From contig NZ_JAVDDX010000002.1 in NCBI RefSeq assembly GCF_030848575.1, positions 124,001 through 188,000 of the forward strand: a stretch of DNA of 64,000 nucleotides. Reading direction: 5' to 3'. Both the position numbers and the translations under genes were made by a program. Positions within the stretch are counted from its first letter, which is position 1. Each line of letters begins with the position of its first letter. This document shows positions 27,801 to 34,961 of this stretch, piece after piece. The stretch comes from Haloarcula sp. H-GB4 (GTDB lineage: Archaea > Halobacteriota > Halobacteria > Halobacteriales > Haloarculaceae). The notes below the pieces were generated by a model, which saw nothing but the letters and a program-made list of their open reading frames with translations, was not told the DNA's origin and ran no database searches.

Positions 27801-28650
27801 AAGGGTCTGACTGTACGGTAATGTTATCTACTGCGAACTTCGAATCGGACACGTCACCGAGCGCAAAGCGTATATGAATTGTTTCACCCGGCTCAACCGA
27901 GGCTGGTTTCACAGTGACATGCTGGTCATCGTAGGTGCTTCGTGCCCAATCCGCCCACGCGCGGGCATAACTACTGTTTTTGATAGTCAGTGTCGCGTTA
28001 GCAACCTGAGACGGGGTACACTCATAACTGGGTGACGAAAATGAGCCGGTTCGTGCGTCCTCGTAGGATACGTCAGTGAACAGGGCCATTTGTAGTGCTG
28101 CTTCGTGTGACCGCTGAGCCGTCGCATTCGACCGAATCGCAACCGAGCTTCCTCCGATCTGCTGTCCGGAGATATTCGCGAACGATACCGACAGTGCCCC
28201 CTCGTCGTAGCTCACTGCTGGGGGCGACGACATCGTTGCGCCCGATTCGGTCATCCGCCACACACCCCCACCCTGGTAGCCGACCTGTTGGCCGTTCTTC
28301 TGGTACTGAATCGTCTGCAACGAACGGTTCCCCGTTGAACAGGCCGAGCGACCGTTCAGCGTCAGGTTGTACGCCGCATCGTCAGAAACGGCGACATCAG
28401 ACCGAACCCGGTCTGGGACCTCAACTGATTCGTTCGTATCTGACCGCTGGAAGCTCTGGTCAACGGACAGTAGTACCTCTTCAGCGAGCTCAACGTTTGC
28501 GTCGTCATTGGCATCTCCGATAGTCTGTTGCCCCACCTGAACGATCAGTACAGCACCAATGATGACTGCACTCGCCAACAACACCACGCCCAGAACGTGC
28601 GATACACCCCGGTCTCCAGCCCCCCGGCTGCCCCACTCGAACATACTCAA
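24880..28650 (-). CDS. Giant pilin-like surface protein with CARDB-like repeats
   Basis: A 1256-residue exported protein. The N-terminus GDRGVSHVLGVVLLASAVIIGAV is a class III/pilin-like signal-helix, as in haloarchaeal DUF7289-type proteins. Residues about 130-160 share YQGGGVWR and a following SPP motif with the two large proteins near 48-52 kb. From about residue 275 on there are at least five CARDB-like immunoglobulin repeats of the form VEATVENTG, VELTVTNTGG, LTAEVRNSGG and VNITNVGG. N-glycosylation sequons are frequent. It probably extends from the cell surface for adhesion or interaction; that role is inference. It is convergent with the ribosomal operon. Confidence 0.75.
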   Translation of the reverse strand: MSMFEWGSRGAGDRGVSHVLGVVLLASAVIIGAVLIVQVGQQTIGDANDDANVELAEEVLLSVDQSFQRSDTNESVEVPDRVRSDVAVSDDAAYNLTLNGRSACSTGNRSLQTIQYQKNGQQVGYQGGGVWRMTESGATMSSPPAVSYDEGALSVSFANISGQQIGGSSVAIRSNATAQRSHEAALQMALFTDVSYEDARTGSFSSPSYECTPSQVANATLTIKNSSYARAWADWARSTYDDQHVTVKPASVEPGETIHIRFALGDVSDSKFAVDNITVQSDPSNPGQATVSATVTNAGGLKDTQTVTLKHNRSGAPNEATQTVTLGGGKSTTVSGTVDIAVAKPHNFTVESDHDTAFERIVYTTVSGTPSLDITGSSMPATARLNQVPSATVTVTNNGEMTADQEVVFLVNGSVNATRSVLIDPGESRTLDFGPSMPTSENGTYDIEVKTADDTYSYDFTVGDTGVFKITSVSPPGGLKSGDTATVEATVENTGDIRKSAEVKIRIENATSGNVVASKDPTLTLDGSRRGAESGTASVTSGQLTVGSPQHYTYVVDTPDDTQQGSFVVGSSPPPLFEITAADVQSPVTPGNQTSVELTVTNTGGTEGKQTLGVEYNGTTHIAEDERLAPGKSVTLNRTVTAPGKPGKYLLTFSTANRSRQATLYVQPDSLLEGNGSTVTIQQSVNASVALKGADLEGFNQRYSYIFHAPVQMSVYVDNGSSQQSVGLWRGYENGNINGPHAEQRLVSDEHENPYYYSASFEPGTEVSVFATAYGCDGYALTDPLIRLADENYATAYCSDWDRYDTTTVSQTQNQQNLVILNNGDELPSFEQAQWYQRDIQDTLGSRVNDTGYLQLGDGERAFLYELSEEGANPANASNDGDPDYNDAVVLFTVNAIEKNVQTGPKFNLTDVTAPPRVDETNDATLTAEVRNSGGKSGEVTLETSFDGNSIGTNSTTIRPGETETVTFTLPTSSKASEETYPYMVSVAGTQQKAGGNVRVGSTPEQFMQVDSVRVQSAIDNDDTTTATVNITNVGGQAGVDTVVLRAKNKDDASPSFTTIDSKTMSPNLDPGETRQFMLDMPTSRGNYTYYVETSNSTSPKQSFFVGESNVVVNETQSVNIGAETYNTSELIERRGGAQRMTVEVRNDGTVGDEREVNLTIKNKSDGSTVFAGSKMVTVGSGDLTNTEPYPAWAGYDVDLDPGYYTYNVTVYNETKGEKKADSETGEIYLKNVDATGATGNDSPVTVDSDTVTLGS

Positions 28651-29158
28651 TTACATACCAACTATTGCACATAAGTGTACTGTTTCAATCTATATCAATA
28701 ATGGTTCTATCAGGGCCCGCCGATGTTGAACAGATATACGCCTTCTCAAACCAGTACGGGTCTCAGTATACCTGATTGGCTTGCTGCGGTGTGTCTGCAT
28801 CATGTACAGCAGCAACTCGGTAATCAGTCAGAAATATATGCTATTGTATATCTCTCCTCGTCCGATGGGATAGTTATCGTCGTTCCCGATCATATATAAT
28901 CACCTGCTGGATTTTGTCTCCTTACTATTTGTATCTGGAGGATTAGAATATATCTACGAAGCGCGGACTGGAACCAGTTCAAGTTTTAATTGAACCAAGA
29001 TATAGACGCACGATTATTGGACTACTACCCTCTATAACTGCACATATCATTGTATTTTCCTCTAATTCTAAACTATACTTAATTATTTCTTTTATTATAA
29101 ACTCTGCTGGGCTACATGGTTGATCCGTCTAACAGCGATGGTAACTCCTTTACCATAG
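28651..29158. other. AT-rich spacer between the giant surface gene and the provirus
   Basis: About 500 bases with clearly lower G+C than the genes on either side. No open frame with coding character was found. The part next to 28650 must hold the promoter of the surface-protein gene. The remainder probably belongs to the chromosomal side of the left attachment site. Confidence 0.45.
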
Positions 29159-29185
29159 CAGTAAAATTCGGATGGACTCGCCGGG
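29159..29185. repeat. Left attachment site (attL)
   Basis: The sequence CAGTAAAATT, one variable base, then GGATGGACTCGCCGGG. It matches 44909-44935 except at 29169 (C instead of A). The last 13 bases are the 3' end of tRNA-Ala without the rest of the tRNA. Confidence 0.9.
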
Positions 29186-29248
29186 TTGTTAGCCTATTCG
29201 AGGATGCGCGTTTCCTAGATTCATCCGCTGGAGTGTACTGGTGCTGAA

Positions 29249-30277
29249 TCATGCGTCGTCGATGAACTCCCGTCGAACCTCCATCTTCTCGCGCTCGCTG
29301 CGCTGGTCGTAGTGCTGGTCGAGAACGTCGTTCGAGACGTTCATCCGATCCGAAACGACCTCTTCCGGCGTACCGTCTCGAAGGTGCTTCGTGATCGAAC
29401 CACGCCGGATACCGTGTGGAGATCGGGACGACGGACAACCACTGGCAGTGTCCCGAGTCATGTACTCACAGCTCTCCGGGTTCTCTCCGTGTGGACACTC
29501 GCCGACCATACAGGGACGAGTCCACTTGTAGACGGTACTCCGGATAGGTGTCTCACTCAGACGGCCCTGGTTGCTGGTGATGAGCGGGTCCCGACCGTAA
29601 TCGTCGGTGACCGAATTTCGGTGATTCTCGATGTACTCCTGAATCACTTCGGCGTAGAAGTCACCGACAGCTATCGACCGCTCGGCAGCTCGTCCGTTCT
29701 TCAGTGGAGTTCCTGTGCCCGGGCGGTGTCGCAGCTGTAGGTACTGCCCATCAGCGTCGAAGTCGCCCAAGTCGAGCGACCGGAGGCTACCGAGCCGAAT
29801 ACCAGTGTGCCAGAGGATTCCGAATATGACGTGTTCGCGGGAAGCGTACTGGTAGCGGTTCAGGTAGTCGAGGATGGCTTCGGCGTGTTCGGTATCGAGT
29901 TTCTCATCTTTCGAGGCTTCCTCGGGGTCAACCTCTGGCAACAACACCCGTTCACGCATTCCCTGTTCGACTGCGTCGATGCTGGCACAGAATTCGAGGA
30001 ACTTCCGCAGTGTAGCGAGAATGCCCCGAAGGGTGACCTTCGACACCTCACCGTATTCACTTCCTTTGCCTTGCCGACGCCAGACTCGGAACTCATGTAG
30101 ATCGCGCCCAGTTAGCTCGTTCATGTTCTCGATCCCCTTCGACTGGGTCCACTCGATGAACGAGTTCAGCCGGTACCGCTGGTTCGTGAGGGACTTTTCA
30201 GATAGCTCCGGTTCCCGATGATCGAGGTAGAGATTCACTGCGACTGCCGGAGCTATCGGTTCGAGGTCGTCGCTCAC
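29249..30277 (-). CDS. int: Tyrosine integrase (SNJ2-type)
   Basis: A 342-residue site-specific recombinase. The SAM-like N-terminal DNA-binding domain contains LTGRDLHEFRVWRRQGKG. The catalytic residues are an arginine in HTGIRLGSLRSL, the H-x-x-R box in SPHGIRRGSI and the nucleophile tyrosine in LDQHYDQRS near the C-terminus. A CxxC-like insert (CMVGECPHGENPESC) sits just before the H-x-x-R box, as in haloarchaeal virus integrases. It would recombine the tRNA-Ala site with the viral attP. It overlaps the upstream zinc-finger gene by 4 bases, so the two are cotranscribed. Confidence 0.92.
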   Translation of the reverse strand: MSDDLEPIAPAVAVNLYLDHREPELSEKSLTNQRYRLNSFIEWTQSKGIENMNELTGRDLHEFRVWRRQGKGSEYGEVSKVTLRGILATLRKFLEFCASIDAVEQGMRERVLLPEVDPEEASKDEKLDTEHAEAILDYLNRYQYASREHVIFGILWHTGIRLGSLRSLDLGDFDADGQYLQLRHRPGTGTPLKNGRAAERSIAVGDFYAEVIQEYIENHRNSVTDDYGRDPLITSNQGRLSETPIRSTVYKWTRPCMVGECPHGENPESCEYMTRDTASGCPSSRSPHGIRRGSITKHLRDGTPEEVVSDRMNVSNDVLDQHYDQRSEREKMEVRREFIDDA

Positions 30278-30708
30278 GCTTCCCCCATTGGGGCCAGCAG
30301 CTGGCGGGCAGTCTCAAACGCATCGTCCTCCGCTGGTTTTTCGCCAAGTGGGTAGCCGTCACCGTCTCGACCCATCGCGTCAAGTATCTCCGAAACTGAG
30401 GGTGCAGGACCATCGATGAGGAGTTCGCGGCGAGCTTCGCAGGCAGCCGCGACTGCTTCAGCAGCATCAAGCGATTCATTTCGTCGCTGATTCGGTACTT
30501 CCGACAGACCGACCATCCGGTCACAGTGCGGGCAGGAATGGCGGCGCTGGTGGGAAGTCGCGTCGGCGTACGAGTCAAACCGTTTCGAGAACTTACAATC
30601 TGGACACCGAACGCGGTACTCCGTACGTGGGCGAACAGCGGACTTTTGAGCAGGCGATTCGACTACTTCCGTGCGGGGAGTACTCCCCGTATCGGTTCCG
30701 TACGACAT
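30274..30708 (-). CDS. Zinc-finger protein co-transcribed with the integrase
   Basis: A 144-residue protein. Residues about 30-65 form a C2-type zinc finger, RCPDCKFSKRF followed by SHQRRHSCPHCDRM, which combines CxxC pairs and an H-x3-H. The rest is acidic and helical. The position before int, with an ATGA overlap, matches the small genes of the integrase operon in SNJ2-like proviruses, where such genes influence integration or excision. That role is inferred. Start chosen at MSYGTDTG; a start seven codons upstream is also possible. Confidence 0.7.
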   Translation of the reverse strand: MSYGTDTGSTPRTEVVESPAQKSAVRPRTEYRVRCPDCKFSKRFDSYADATSHQRRHSCPHCDRMVGLSEVPNQRRNESLDAAEAVAAACEARRELLIDGPAPSVSEILDAMGRDGDGYPLGEKPAEDDAFETARQLLAPMGEA

Positions 30709-30734
30709 TGGTTTGCCGGGCGGAGCCACCTTCT

Positions 30735-30796
30735 GGGCCGTGTCCTAGCACGGCCCGGTTCTCGATGGCCGAGAGCCATCTACGGGCGGCCCGTAG
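30735..30796. promoter_or_regulatory. Three perfect inverted repeats in a row ahead of the integrase operon
   Basis: Within 62 bases lie GGGCCGTG-6-CACGGCCC (30735-30756), GATGGC-5-GCCATC (30764-30780) and CTACGGGC-1-GCCCGTAG (30780-30796). A leftward TATA-like TTTATG at 30822-30827 would make all three part of the leader RNA of the zinc-finger/integrase operon. They could be operators, a structured leader or a replication element. Confidence 0.7.
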
Positions 30797-30910
30797 CAAC
30801 ACTGTTACTCGGAGAGTGCATAAATGTATCGAACAGCTATATATACTCAATTGGTAAGTAATTGTAGAAAAGGACTGAATTAGGTAGGAAGGATAGTATA
30901 CGTTATTCAA

Positions 30911-31234
30911 ATGCGTCTATCGGGTTCGTGGCAGAGTGTATGGGACGACCGTATCCTCGAATGGATGCGAGAGAACGAGAATACGGGGACGCCCAAAGAA
31001 GTCCACGACAGTGGGTTAGTTCGCGTGTCGAGAACTCAGATCGGCCGTCGAATGAAGAAACTCGCCGAGCATGGACTTCTCACTCACGTCGGCAACGGAG
31101 CATACGTGATTACAGAGGAAGGGAAAGCGTACCTCGATGAGGAATACGACGCCGAGGAAGGCGTGTACCTTGATGGAGAGAATGACGCTTCCGAGCCGTC
31201 GACGCCAGCTGAACCTGAAACGAACGACGTGTAA
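30911..31234 (+). CDS. Winged-helix PhiH1-like repressor, copy 1
   Basis: A 107-residue protein with an N-terminal winged helix: WDDRILEWMRENENTGTPKE, then a recognition helix in VSRTQIGRRMKKLAEHGLL and the wing THVGNGAYVITEEG. The C-terminal third is acidic and disordered. This domain order is that of PhiH1-type repressors of haloarchaeal viruses. It is divergent from the integrase operon and heads a rightward transcript, behind a TATA-like CTATATATAC near 30836. It probably controls lysogeny. Confidence 0.85.
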   Translation: MRLSGSWQSVWDDRILEWMRENENTGTPKEVHDSGLVRVSRTQIGRRMKKLAEHGLLTHVGNGAYVITEEGKAYLDEEYDAEEGVYLDGENDASEPSTPAEPETNDV

Positions 31235-31247
31235 GTAGCCCTCCACC

Positions 31248-31541
31248 ATGACGATACGAAAGACCGCCCGTTGGCAGCAGTGTATCGACGACCGAATACT
31301 CGAACACTTGCGTGACGATTCGTGGTCTACAGCGAGCCAGATGGCGAAAAGAGATGGAATTCACGCGACAGAAGCGCAGATTCAGGACCGCTGTCGCGTT
31401 CTGGCTGATGCTGACCTCTTAGCGTTTCTGACGGAAGATCAAGACTTGGTAGAACTGACCACCGAAGGTGAGCAGTATTTGGAGGGCGAGGTTGATGTCG
31501 AGCTCTATCCGTACCCGCGCCATCCCCGACTCATGGAGTGA
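31248..31541 (+). CDS. Winged-helix PhiH1-like repressor, copy 2
   Basis: A 97-residue protein paralogous to the preceding gene: CIDDRILEHLRDDSWSTASQ, the helix TEAQIQDRCRVLADADLL and the wing VELTTEGEQYLEGEV. It starts 13 bases after copy 1 and is surely cotranscribed. Two adjacent, diverged repressors could bind different operators, or heterodimerise, to set the lysis-lysogeny balance. Which one acts on the virion operon cannot be told. Confidence 0.82.
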   Translation: MTIRKTARWQQCIDDRILEHLRDDSWSTASQMAKRDGIHATEAQIQDRCRVLADADLLAFLTEDQDLVELTTEGEQYLEGEVDVELYPYPRHPRLME

Positions 31542-31570
31542 ATTAAGGGAAATCTTCTTAGCAGTTGACT

Positions 31571-31585
31571 CAACTCAATGAGTTG
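31571..31585. promoter_or_regulatory. Palindrome at the start of the nuclease-like gene
   Basis: CAACTCA-A-TGAGTTG is a perfect 7-bp inverted repeat that ends on the first base of the GTG start codon at 31585. It is a plausible operator for the repressors just upstream. Confidence 0.4.
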
Positions 31586-32598
31586 TGTATCAATTCTGCC
31601 CTGATGAGGTCGATCAGAATCGCGCCCACCACCAAGCGGTCAAGCAAGGTGCAGACGACGTTGATGTAAAGCGAATCGGGAACCTTGGAGAGATAGCATT
31701 CGAGCAGTTCTGCCGAGAATACCTTCCAGCCGAGATGTGGGAATGGGAAAATGAAGAAGCCATACGACGCTGCAACCCGGAAAGTTTCTCTGGTCACGAT
31801 TTCGAAGTATTTGGGTACGAAGTCGACGTGAAGACCTCCCGGGACGTATCGTCATTCCTGCCAGAGACGCTCGTTGAGAATGATTCTGATGATGACATTA
31901 TTGTCATGGCATGGCACCGGGACAACGAAGATAGTTTGATTCTACTCGGATGGGAGCACGTCGAGACGCTCGAATCAAAGGTCGAAACAGAAGAACAGTT
32001 CTCCGGTAACTCTCCTGAGAAGCTCGAACACTTGGCAACTCGTCCGATGAACGATCTTCAGGACCTCGGGCCGAACACAGCGAATATGAATCAAACTCCC
32101 GAGAATCCGTTCCAGCCGGGAGATCGCGTGCAGAAGCGTGACGACGAAGATGCGTCAGTGGGTGTTGTAATTGAGGTCCTCCCTCCAGAAACGCAGGTAG
32201 AACTCTACGGACAGGAGCTTGATGGTGAAGCAGTCAGAGTAGCATTCCCAAGTTCGCTTGATGAGGGACCGGGTGACTGGAGAGATATTTCACCGGCCCT
32301 GCTTTCATCATACTGCGATGATCAAGATATCAGTCTCTATACCTACAAACACGAGAACCTGAAATTTGCCAATAACCCGTACACGGTGGGTGATTACGTC
32401 ATTAAACCATCACATGATGATCCCGATCTTGCAGTGGTTGTTGAGGTTGACGGGTACGATGTTTCCGTGGTATTTGAGGGCCCAAAAGGCGATGAAGTCG
32501 CACCCGCAAATCTCAGTGATCATTGCGAAGATGAAGGACTCTCACTGTATGAGTACCCTAGAGAAGAACTTGAATTCGCCTATATATCTGAATTATAA
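31585..32598 (+). CDS. PD-(D/E)xK nuclease-like protein with two repeated C-terminal domains
   Basis: A 337-residue protein. Residues 30-125 look like a restriction-endonuclease fold: Glu36 in NLGEIAFEQF, Asp72 in SGHDFEVFGY and Asp81-Val-Lys83 in YEVDVKTS, the usual spacing of the catalytic triad. Residues 174-263 and 264-335 form a tandem repeat; both halves begin NP(F/Y)..GD.V and end SLY.Y...(L).FA, and look like small beta-barrels. The start is GTG at 31585, as no in-frame ATG precedes the conserved region. The composition is acidic and haloarchaeal. It could be a cargo defence nuclease; its target is unknown. Confidence 0.65.
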   Translation: MYQFCPDEVDQNRAHHQAVKQGADDVDVKRIGNLGEIAFEQFCREYLPAEMWEWENEEAIRRCNPESFSGHDFEVFGYEVDVKTSRDVSSFLPETLVENDSDDDIIVMAWHRDNEDSLILLGWEHVETLESKVETEEQFSGNSPEKLEHLATRPMNDLQDLGPNTANMNQTPENPFQPGDRVQKRDDEDASVGVVIEVLPPETQVELYGQELDGEAVRVAFPSSLDEGPGDWRDISPALLSSYCDDQDISLYTYKHENLKFANNPYTVGDYVIKPSHDDPDLAVVVEVDGYDVSVVFEGPKGDEVAPANLSDHCEDEGLSLYEYPREELEFAYISEL

Positions 32599-32789
32599 AA
32601 TTGAGTTTGTTATAATTTTGAACAATAGTGAATTTCCAGAAACCGTGTAAAATACATAGCGCGAAGGAGCAATGAGATACACTAAGCGGAAACAGCCTCA
32701 CGATTCATTCTTCTGTTTGTATTAACTTCGAAGATTATTCTTGGAAACCAACATGTGTTTATTTACATAAAGGCTTCAATATCAGCGGC

Positions 32790-33761
32790 ATGGAAAAGAT
32801 TCAATCAATCCAATTTGACGGGCCAGAGGATTTTTATAGATTCCAACTTTCGCCGTCAGACTCTCCAAGATTATCTCGAGCAGCATTTATAGACAGATAC
32901 AAAAACGGAGAACGGAGTGCATTTGGACTAATTAATGATACACTATCCCGTTTTCAACATAAGGTAGATTCTATCCTGAGAGATGTATACTCAACCGAAG
33001 ATATTCACGTTAGATTATTGTATAAAGATAACGGCAATACAACCACTGATTCAATTAAATATTCTAAATTTCGACCTCAGTCGTTATCTTTCAGTGAGGT
33101 AGGATATGAAAAACTCAAGTTCTTTGCCATCATAACCGATGGGTTTGAAATCACATGGGAGAGACGGCCCTACCCGAATACTAAGTTCTCAGATTGTAAC
33201 GAGAGAACACTTTTATTAAAAGATATTGATTCCTTACCTCCAGATATAACTATTTCCGATATTCTTTATTATATACTCCATGCAAATCGTGTTTTTGATA
33301 TTTCTTTGTTTCTTGCAGAGTCAGATCAGTTGGATAGCATTTCTTCGGCAGATGGTATTTCATCTTTAGAAGAACTTCTTTATGCCCGTTTTGGCAAAGA
33401 TTTAGATACCCCTTGGTTTTCAGTTCCTGAGCGCGTCTCACAAGAAGTGAAAAACACATTTGAAACTGTTTCAGAATCTGGAACTGTGGTACAGAAGCCT
33501 ATCAACGCTATAGAAGCTATCGAATCTGGGGAAGCTGAGTTGGTCTATGTACGAAAAAAATCAAAAAGGGGAGATTATATTGGACAAATATCGTTACAGC
33601 AGGATATTCCGTACTTTGGGTTTGACACTTTAGAACGAGAATTCGGTGACGTTGGGGCAATAACTGACGCCAAGGGATTTATGTCTCGTGTGTCTGAATT
33701 GCAAAGTACTTATCAAGACCTTACCGGTGAAGGAAATTCAGAAACCCATGTCAGAATTTAG
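32790..33761 (+). CDS. Unrecognised protein, first gene of an AT-rich three-gene operon
   Basis: A 323-residue protein starting MEKIQSIQFDGPEDFYRFQL. I do not recognise a family. It seems alpha/beta with an N-terminal helical part (FGLINDTLSRFQHKVDSILRD), a middle section with FFAIITDGFEITWERRPYP and a C-terminal region with KKSKRGDYIGQISLQQ. The DNA is extremely AT-rich (16 G/C in the 60 bases from 33001), unlike the host or the virion genes, so recent transfer is likely. A TATA-like TTTATTTACATAAA lies about 25-35 bases ahead of the ATG. It overlaps the next gene by 14 bases. Confidence 0.7.
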   Translation: MEKIQSIQFDGPEDFYRFQLSPSDSPRLSRAAFIDRYKNGERSAFGLINDTLSRFQHKVDSILRDVYSTEDIHVRLLYKDNGNTTTDSIKYSKFRPQSLSFSEVGYEKLKFFAIITDGFEITWERRPYPNTKFSDCNERTLLLKDIDSLPPDITISDILYYILHANRVFDISLFLAESDQLDSISSADGISSLEELLYARFGKDLDTPWFSVPERVSQEVKNTFETVSESGTVVQKPINAIEAIESGEAELVYVRKKSKRGDYIGQISLQQDIPYFGFDTLEREFGDVGAITDAKGFMSRVSELQSTYQDLTGEGNSETHVRI

Positions 33762-34188
33762 TGATGACCGCAGACAGAAGGAAAAATGTACCGACCAATC
33801 CACCGAAAGTGATCATTTCGATCTGGAAGCCTCCGTTATTGATACAGAAGATCCATGTGTTGTTAAAGAAGGAGAGACTGCTACTGAAAAAATATCAATT
33901 AGATCATATCGCCGGCACAGAGTCATTGGGACAATAGCATCGGAAAGTTTGAATGAAGGATTAATTATCGAGAATGAGGCAGCAAGTTTAGAAGAGGATG
34001 TTACTCTGGCTCAATCAAAACACGGCCTTCTCCGAGATACTACTCTTGATTTGGATATTTCTCTAGGAGATACTGAACTTGAAGAAGAAACTGTTGAAAC
34101 AGTACTCACGTGTTATGAACCCACCCTAAAAGACAGATGTGACAGCCCTACTGCGACGCTTCAAGTTGATTTAATTCATGAGACCTAA
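33748..34188 (+). CDS. Unrecognised acidic protein, second gene of the AT-rich operon
   Basis: A 146-residue protein starting MSEFSDDRRQKEK. It is acidic and appears mainly beta: strand-like stretches such as EKISIRSYRRHRVIGTIA, LDLDISLGD and ATLQVDLIHET are separated by short loops. There is no hydrophobic segment. Its start lies inside the end of the preceding gene (14-base overlap) and its end overlaps the following gene by 11 bases, so the three products are probably made together and may form one complex. No known domain was recognised. Confidence 0.65.
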   Translation: MSEFSDDRRQKEKCTDQSTESDHFDLEASVIDTEDPCVVKEGETATEKISIRSYRRHRVIGTIASESLNEGLIIENEAASLEEDVTLAQSKHGLLRDTTLDLDISLGDTELEEETVETVLTCYEPTLKDRCDSPTATLQVDLIHET

Positions 34189-34681
34189 TGTTGCAGTCGC
34201 AATCCTTGAAATAATTCCATATATCTCTATTATAGTAATTGAAATATTTGGTACTAATTTCAATACAAAATACTCCAAACAGCTCAATCAATTTTCGCAT
34301 CTGACAAGGAATGAAAACAAGAAAATGAGACAAAACATTGTAGATACTGCAATATATACTCATCACCTTACGAATACTAAGATATATTTTAGATACACGA
34401 TACTCTTAACATTTGTAATATTCTCAGTGAATGTCGTATACAGTTCACAGCCAGTAATTTCGGGTATTATAGGCGCGGTCTGTCTTCTAGCAATTTATAT
34501 TATGAGAGAGATTTTTGAAGGGTACGTATCAGAAAGGTCACCAATAAAGTATTGTATGAATGATTTTATAATATTATCAATAAGCAGTTGGTCGTTAGAA
34601 ATATACTATTCACAAATTTCAATAATTATATCATCTCTGATTCCGGTATTATTGATAATATTATATGAGTTTGTGATTTAG
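34178..34681 (+). CDS. Four-helix membrane protein, third gene of the AT-rich operon
   Basis: A 167-residue protein with four predicted membrane helices at about 4-27 (VAILEIIPYISIIVIEIF), 70-90, 93-110 (SGIIGAVCLLAIYIMRE) and 147-167. A cytoplasmic, charged segment, KYSKQLNQFSHLTRNENKK, links helices 1 and 2. Small membrane proteins at the end of compact cargo operons in viruses are often toxic effectors or superinfection-exclusion factors, but nothing in the sequence proves this. Codon use is AT-rich throughout, like the two genes before it. Confidence 0.65.
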   Translation: MRPNVAVAILEIIPYISIIVIEIFGTNFNTKYSKQLNQFSHLTRNENKKMRQNIVDTAIYTHHLTNTKIYFRYTILLTFVIFSVNVVYSSQPVISGIIGAVCLLAIYIMREIFEGYVSERSPIKYCMNDFIILSISSWSLEIYYSQISIIISSLIPVLLIILYEFVI

Positions 34682-34781
34682 CGAGAATGTAATTAAAATA
34701 ACCCAGCAACTCTTGACTAAACCTCATGATTACTGTATTTCAATAGCTATTAGTCTACAACTTTACTTTCGCACTGGGATT

Positions 34782-34846
34782 GCCCCCGTCGCTCCGCTCG
34801 GGGGCGTGCGCTCACAGGCTCGCTCGGCCCCCCGTGTGAGGGGGGC
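34782..34846. promoter_or_regulatory. Two strong GC-rich hairpins between convergent operons
   Basis: GCCCCCG-10-CGGGGGC (34782-34805) and GCCCCCC-6-GGGGGGC (34827-34846) stand in the 280-base gap between the AT-rich cargo operon and the NTPase gene, which point at each other. They could end both transcripts or serve as a replication or packaging signal. Confidence 0.55.
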
Positions 34847-34961
34847 GCTTCGCGTCGCCGTTCGCTTGTGGCGTTGTTGTAATCAGCAGACACACCGTGG
34901 CCGGACCCTGAAAGCGGTGGGTCGGCGGGTGGGTGGGCGACGGGATTACGAAGATCGTCGG

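Noticed and set aside
28651-29158. Possible small gene in the AT-rich spacer left of the provirus
   Set aside because: No frame of useful length with start, ribosome-binding site or recognisable product was found.
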